Made by a program: the position numbers and the translations under genes. DNA of 64,000 nt from Bacillota bacterium. Lineage in GTDB: Bacteria > Bacillota_I > Bacilli_A > RF39 > UBA660. The notes under the pieces were generated by a model. That model was not told the origin of the DNA and ran no database searches. It was given only the letters and a program-made list of their open reading frames with translations. The stretch spans positions 1-64,000 of the forward strand of contig SVAJ01000001.1 of assembly GCA_015059435.1 (NCBI GenBank), given 5' to 3'. Every line of letters begins with the position of its first letter. Position 1 is the stretch's first letter. This document shows positions 61,452-64,000 of the stretch, piece after piece.

Positions 61452-62843
61452 CTATTCATGGTGGTGACATCCACAAGATTTTTCACTATTACAACTACAA
61501 TCATCTCCACAATTACAATCGTCATGATCACAATCACAGTCTCCACCACATCCACATGTATCTTCTTCCATACCTGTATTTAATTTTTCATCTAGGTAGT
61601 AAATTAATACATCTAATGAAATGATTTCTTCTTCCTTTGTTTTGTTGTTTTTTATCTTAATTTCATTATTATCTAAATCTTCACTATTTAAAACTGCGAT
61701 ATATTTAGCATTTAATCTATCTGCTTGTTTAAATTGAGCTTTTAAGCTTCTTCCTGTATACTCAGTTTCAACAATGAATCCAGCTAAACGTAATTCTTGT
61801 GTTAAGTATGCAGCATATTTTTTTTCATCTTCTGATACATACATTAAGAATAAATCAATGTCTTCTACTATTGGCATTTTTACTTTTTCAAGTTCTAATG
61901 CTTTTACTACTCTACCTATTCCTGATGCAAATCCTACGCAACAAGTTTCTGGTCCATCTAATTGATTAACTAATCCATTGTATCTTCCACCGGCTCCAAT
62001 TACGTTATTAGAACCAAACCCTTCTACTTTGGCTTCTATTTCAAATACTGTGTGATTATAATAATCAAGTCCTCTAACTATTTTGGGATTTACTTCATAT
62101 TTTATTTGCATAATGTCTAAATATTCTTTAACGCTTTCAAATCTCTTAGCACTTTCTTCATTTAGATAATCAATAGTCTTTGGAGCGTTCTTTAATATTT
62201 CGTTTTCACTATCCACTTTACAATCTAGTATTCTAAGTGGATTCTTTTCTAATCGTTCTTTACAATCTTCACAGAAATCAGCTATGTGTGGTTTAAAATA
62301 TTCTATTAAAGCTTCACGATAAGTTTTACGTGATTCGTTATCACCTAATGTATTAAGATTAACTTTAATTTCTTTTAATCCTAACATTTTATAAATATTT
62401 ACAGCAGCACTAATTACTTCTGCATCTGTAAGTGGATCATCACTACCTAATACTTCCATACCAAATTGAGTAAGTTCTCTATCTCTTCCTGATTGTGGAC
62501 GTTCATAACGATACATTGTACCATTATAATATACTTTTACAGGACCTGCAGGGTCTCCATACATTTTGTTTTCAATATAACTTCTAACAACACCAGCTGT
62601 TCCTTCTGGGCGTAGAGTTATATTTCTATTTCCTCTATCAACAAAATCATATGTTTCTTTAGTTACTATATCAGTAGTATCTCCTATACCTCTATGGAAT
62701 AATTCAGTTGCTTCAAATATTGGAGTACGAATATAATTATAATTATATTTTTCCATAGTAGCGTCGATTACACTTTCTACATATTTCCAAACTTTAGCTT
62801 CTCTTCCGTAAATATCATTACATCCTTTTTGTTTTTGTATCAT
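61452..62843 (-). CDS. hisS: Histidyl-tRNA synthetase with Cys/His-rich tail
   Basis: Start at MIQKQKGCNDI (62843) after AGGAGG; an upstream in-frame ATG lies in the T-box. 463 residues. Class II core: LRPEGTAGVVRSYIENKM, RYERPQSGRDRELTQFG and HisA motif IVRGLDYYNHTVFEIE, then the anticodon-binding domain (ADRLNAKYIAVLN). The last 39 residues (MEEDTCGCGG...SCGCHHHE) hold ten Cys and four His, mostly in CxC pairs, absent from ordinary HisRS and metallothionein-like. It may bind zinc or copper. Controlled by a T-box leader. Confidence 0.93.
   Translation of the reverse strand: MIQKQKGCNDIYGREAKVWKYVESVIDATMEKYNYNYIRTPIFEATELFHRGIGDTTDIVTKETYDFVDRGNRNITLRPEGTAGVVRSYIENKMYGDPAGPVKVYYNGTMYRYERPQSGRDRELTQFGMEVLGSDDPLTDAEVISAAVNIYKMLGLKEIKVNLNTLGDNESRKTYREALIEYFKPHIADFCEDCKERLEKNPLRILDCKVDSENEILKNAPKTIDYLNEESAKRFESVKEYLDIMQIKYEVNPKIVRGLDYYNHTVFEIEAKVEGFGSNNVIGAGGRYNGLVNQLDGPETCCVGFASGIGRVVKALELEKVKMPIVEDIDLFLMYVSEDEKKYAAYLTQELRLAGFIVETEYTGRSLKAQFKQADRLNAKYIAVLNSEDLDNNEIKIKNNKTKEEEIISLDVLIYYLDEKLNTGMEEDTCGCGGDCDCDHDDCNCGDDCSCNSEKSCGCHHHE
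61455..61571 (-). other. Cys/His-rich tail of HisRS (coding)
   Basis: Thirty-nine codons from Met (61569-61571) to the last Glu. Pairs CGC, CDC, CNC, CSC and CGC are spaced by Asp/Gly and end in HHH. Sequence in frame, directly before the stop. Confidence 0.85.
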
Positions 62844-62862
62844 AATATTTCCTCCTAAAAAA

Positions 62863-63046
62863 CAAAAAGATGACACCCTCTAAGGACAGATTTCCTGTGG
62901 TGCCACCTTATTTTATACTCTTAATACTTATAACGTAGTTACACGACTTCATTTATGTAAGTGTCTTCATTATTACTTATTTAGTATTTTCACCAACCAT
63001 ACTATCTCTAAAAAATAAATTAATAATTACTCCTCTTACAGAAGAT
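62863..63046 (-). promoter_or_regulatory. T-box riboswitch of hisS-aspS
   Basis: On the minus strand: Stem I with AGAGATAG and a GGTTGGTG loop; specifier region GAAGACAC (GAC at 62963-62965, CAC at 62961-62963); T-box AAGGTGGCACCAC (62897-62909). The antiterminator forms from AAGG/CCTT and ACAG/CTGT around the bulge TGGCACC. The competing terminator is GGTGGCACC with GGGTGTCATC, then TTTTTGTTTTTT. Uncharged tRNA stabilises the antiterminator and switches the operon on. TGGC pairs with a G at tRNA position 73, as in tRNA-Asp. Confidence 0.93.
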
Positions 63047-63052
63047 ATTTGT

Positions 63053-63081
63053 ATTATATACTCTTTTTTATTATTTTTCAA
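63053..63081 (-). promoter_or_regulatory. hisS-aspS promoter
   Basis: -35 TTGAAA (63076-63081), 17-base spacer, -10 TATAAT (63053-63058); transcription should begin near 63046, giving a leader of about 200 bases. Confidence 0.82.
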
Positions 63082-63087
63082 GTATTA

Positions 63088-64000
63088 TTAGTGTTTATTT
63101 TCATCACTTAACTCTTTATAATTTACTTTTCCTAATAATGTTTTTGGTAAGCTTTTTCTAAACTCAAATTCTTTTGGTTGCGAGTATTTAGCTAACTTTT
63201 CTAGACATAGTTCTTTTATTTCTTTTTTTAATTTCATACTTGGTGAAACACCTTCTTTTAGAACTATATATGCTTTAGCAACTTCTCCTTTATATGGATG
63301 AGGAATTCCTACTGTTGAACATTGTAATACATCTTCATGTGATTCTATTACTTCTTCTATTCTTGATGGATAGACATTATATCCATTCGATACAATCATT
63401 CTTTTTAATCTTTGAGTAAAATATATTAATCCATTAGGAGCTATATAACCTAAGTCACCTGTATGTAACCAAACTTTTCCATCTTTATGTTTTCTAAGTA
63501 CTAAGTTAGTTTCTTTATCATTGTTTAAATATCCTAACATTACAGTTGGACCATTTACACAAATTTCTCCTTCTTCTCCAGTATCTACTTCTTCATCTGT
63601 ATTTGGTATACATATACAGTAATTATTGCCTGGCATTGGTACTCCTATTGTTCCTTTTACATTAGATTCACCATATGTATAACAAGTTGCGGCAGTTGAT
63701 TCTGTCATACCATACCCTTTACTCAATTTGATGTTAGCCCCATGTTCATGTAGAAAATTATTAAATGCGTCTTCAGCTTTTTCATTAACAGCATCTCCAC
63801 CATTAATACAATACTTTAAAAATGATAAATCTACATTCTTTAAATCTTTATTTTTTACCATTCCATCCCATAAAGTTGGAACACAGGCAAGTACTGTTGG
63901 TTTTTCTGTTTTTAATAATTTTGTGAATCTATTATTATCAAACTCTGGCATTAAAATATTTTTTATTTGCATGCACATACCAGTGTGTACACATACTCCT
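63088..64000 (-). CDS. AMP-forming acyl-CoA synthetase / ligase (N-terminus outside window)
   Basis: The frame is open to base 64000 without a ribosome site at the internal ATG 63978; upstream codons read GVCVHTGMCM, which continues the family pattern, so the gene is partial here (304 codons visible). Motifs: KGYGMTESTAA (adenylation), GEEGEICVNGP, HTGDLGY, the hinge RMIVSNGYNVYPSRIEEV and, near the end, PKTLLGKVNY with the catalytic Lys. It activates an acyl group as acyl-AMP and then acyl-CoA; a long-chain fatty acid is the likeliest substrate. Confidence 0.9.
   Translation of the reverse strand, partial: GVCVHTGMCMQIKNILMPEFDNNRFTKLLKTEKPTVLACVPTLWDGMVKNKDLKNVDLSFLKYCINGGDAVNEKAEDAFNNFLHEHGANIKLSKGYGMTESTAATCYTYGESNVKGTIGVPMPGNNYCICIPNTDEEVDTGEEGEICVNGPTVMLGYLNNDKETNLVLRKHKDGKVWLHTGDLGYIAPNGLIYFTQRLKRMIVSNGYNVYPSRIEEVIESHEDVLQCSTVGIPHPYKGEVAKAYIVLKEGVSPSMKLKKEIKELCLEKLAKYSQPKEFEFRKSLPKTLLGKVNYKELSDENKH

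Overview
This window is a strongly AT-rich bacterial chromosome segment. All but two genes (rnhC and a TetR-family regulator) lie on the minus strand, so it probably sits on one replichore and is read leftwards. A ylbD-ylbE-ylbF-rsmD cluster, an hrcA-grpE-dnaK-dnaJ operon with CIRCE operators, a T-box leader on hisS-aspS, RNase HIII, and parE/parC together point to the class Bacilli (Firmicutes). The surface-protein style (BspA leucine-rich repeats, NPxTG sorting signals, a SipW/TasA-type locus) suggests an uncultured gut lineage near Erysipelotrichales/RF39; this placement is inference. Trp is TGG throughout, no gene is broken by TGA, and Smr ends in TGA, so the standard bacterial code fits. 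I saw no rRNA, tRNA, CRISPR, phage or transposase genes.

Layout, left to right. 0-10 kb: a secreted protein cut by the window edge, an Smr protein, a sugar kinase, two ABC exporter pairs (one with a WYL regulator and a HAD phosphatase), and membrane or secreted proteins including a transglutaminase. 10-15 kb: two large wall-anchored proteins with NPxTG sorting signals; one is an apparent fusion to a BspA-type repeat protein. 15-24 kb: an accessory region of five gene modules (unknown 433-aa protein; alpha/beta hydrolase plus cyclophilin-like lipoprotein; TetR plus FtsX-type ABC exporter; Hsp20 plus a tfoX remnant; DUF4256 protein). Each module ends in a degraded copy of the 3' end of ppdK, which itself stands intact at 24.2-26.8 kb. 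This array is the most unusual feature here.

26.9-33 kb: housekeeping genes (trxA, cvpA-like, rnhC, DUF975, folA-thyA) and a membrane-bound XRE regulator. 33-39.5 kb: the heat-shock operon hrcA-grpE-dnaK-pepF-dnaJ, led by a promoter with two CIRCE operators; Hsp20 in the accessory array carries a degenerate CIRCE, so HrcA probably controls both. 39.5-48.6 kb: a prepilin-like discoidin protein, rsmD-ylbF-ylbE-ylbD, a zincin, and topoisomerase IV parE/parC. 48.7-55.1 kb: a TasA-like secreted protein, a SipW-type signal peptidase fused to a polytopic membrane domain, a small membrane protein and a 1,336-residue protein with four lectin-like repeats, apparently one surface-fibre system with its own signal peptidase. 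55.2-64 kb: recD2, mtaB, membrane and lipoproteins, the T-box-controlled hisS-aspS operon (HisRS carries a Cys/His-rich tail; AspRS is archaeal-type), and a partial acyl-CoA synthetase.

Transcription units are mostly short and end in hairpins, many sharing the core AAAAGACTAG...CTAGTCTTTT. Promoters with near-consensus -35/-10 boxes are visible before hisS, tasA-like, parE, hrcA, thyA, hsp20 and the FtsX-type exporter. All functions are read from motifs and context; no database search was possible.
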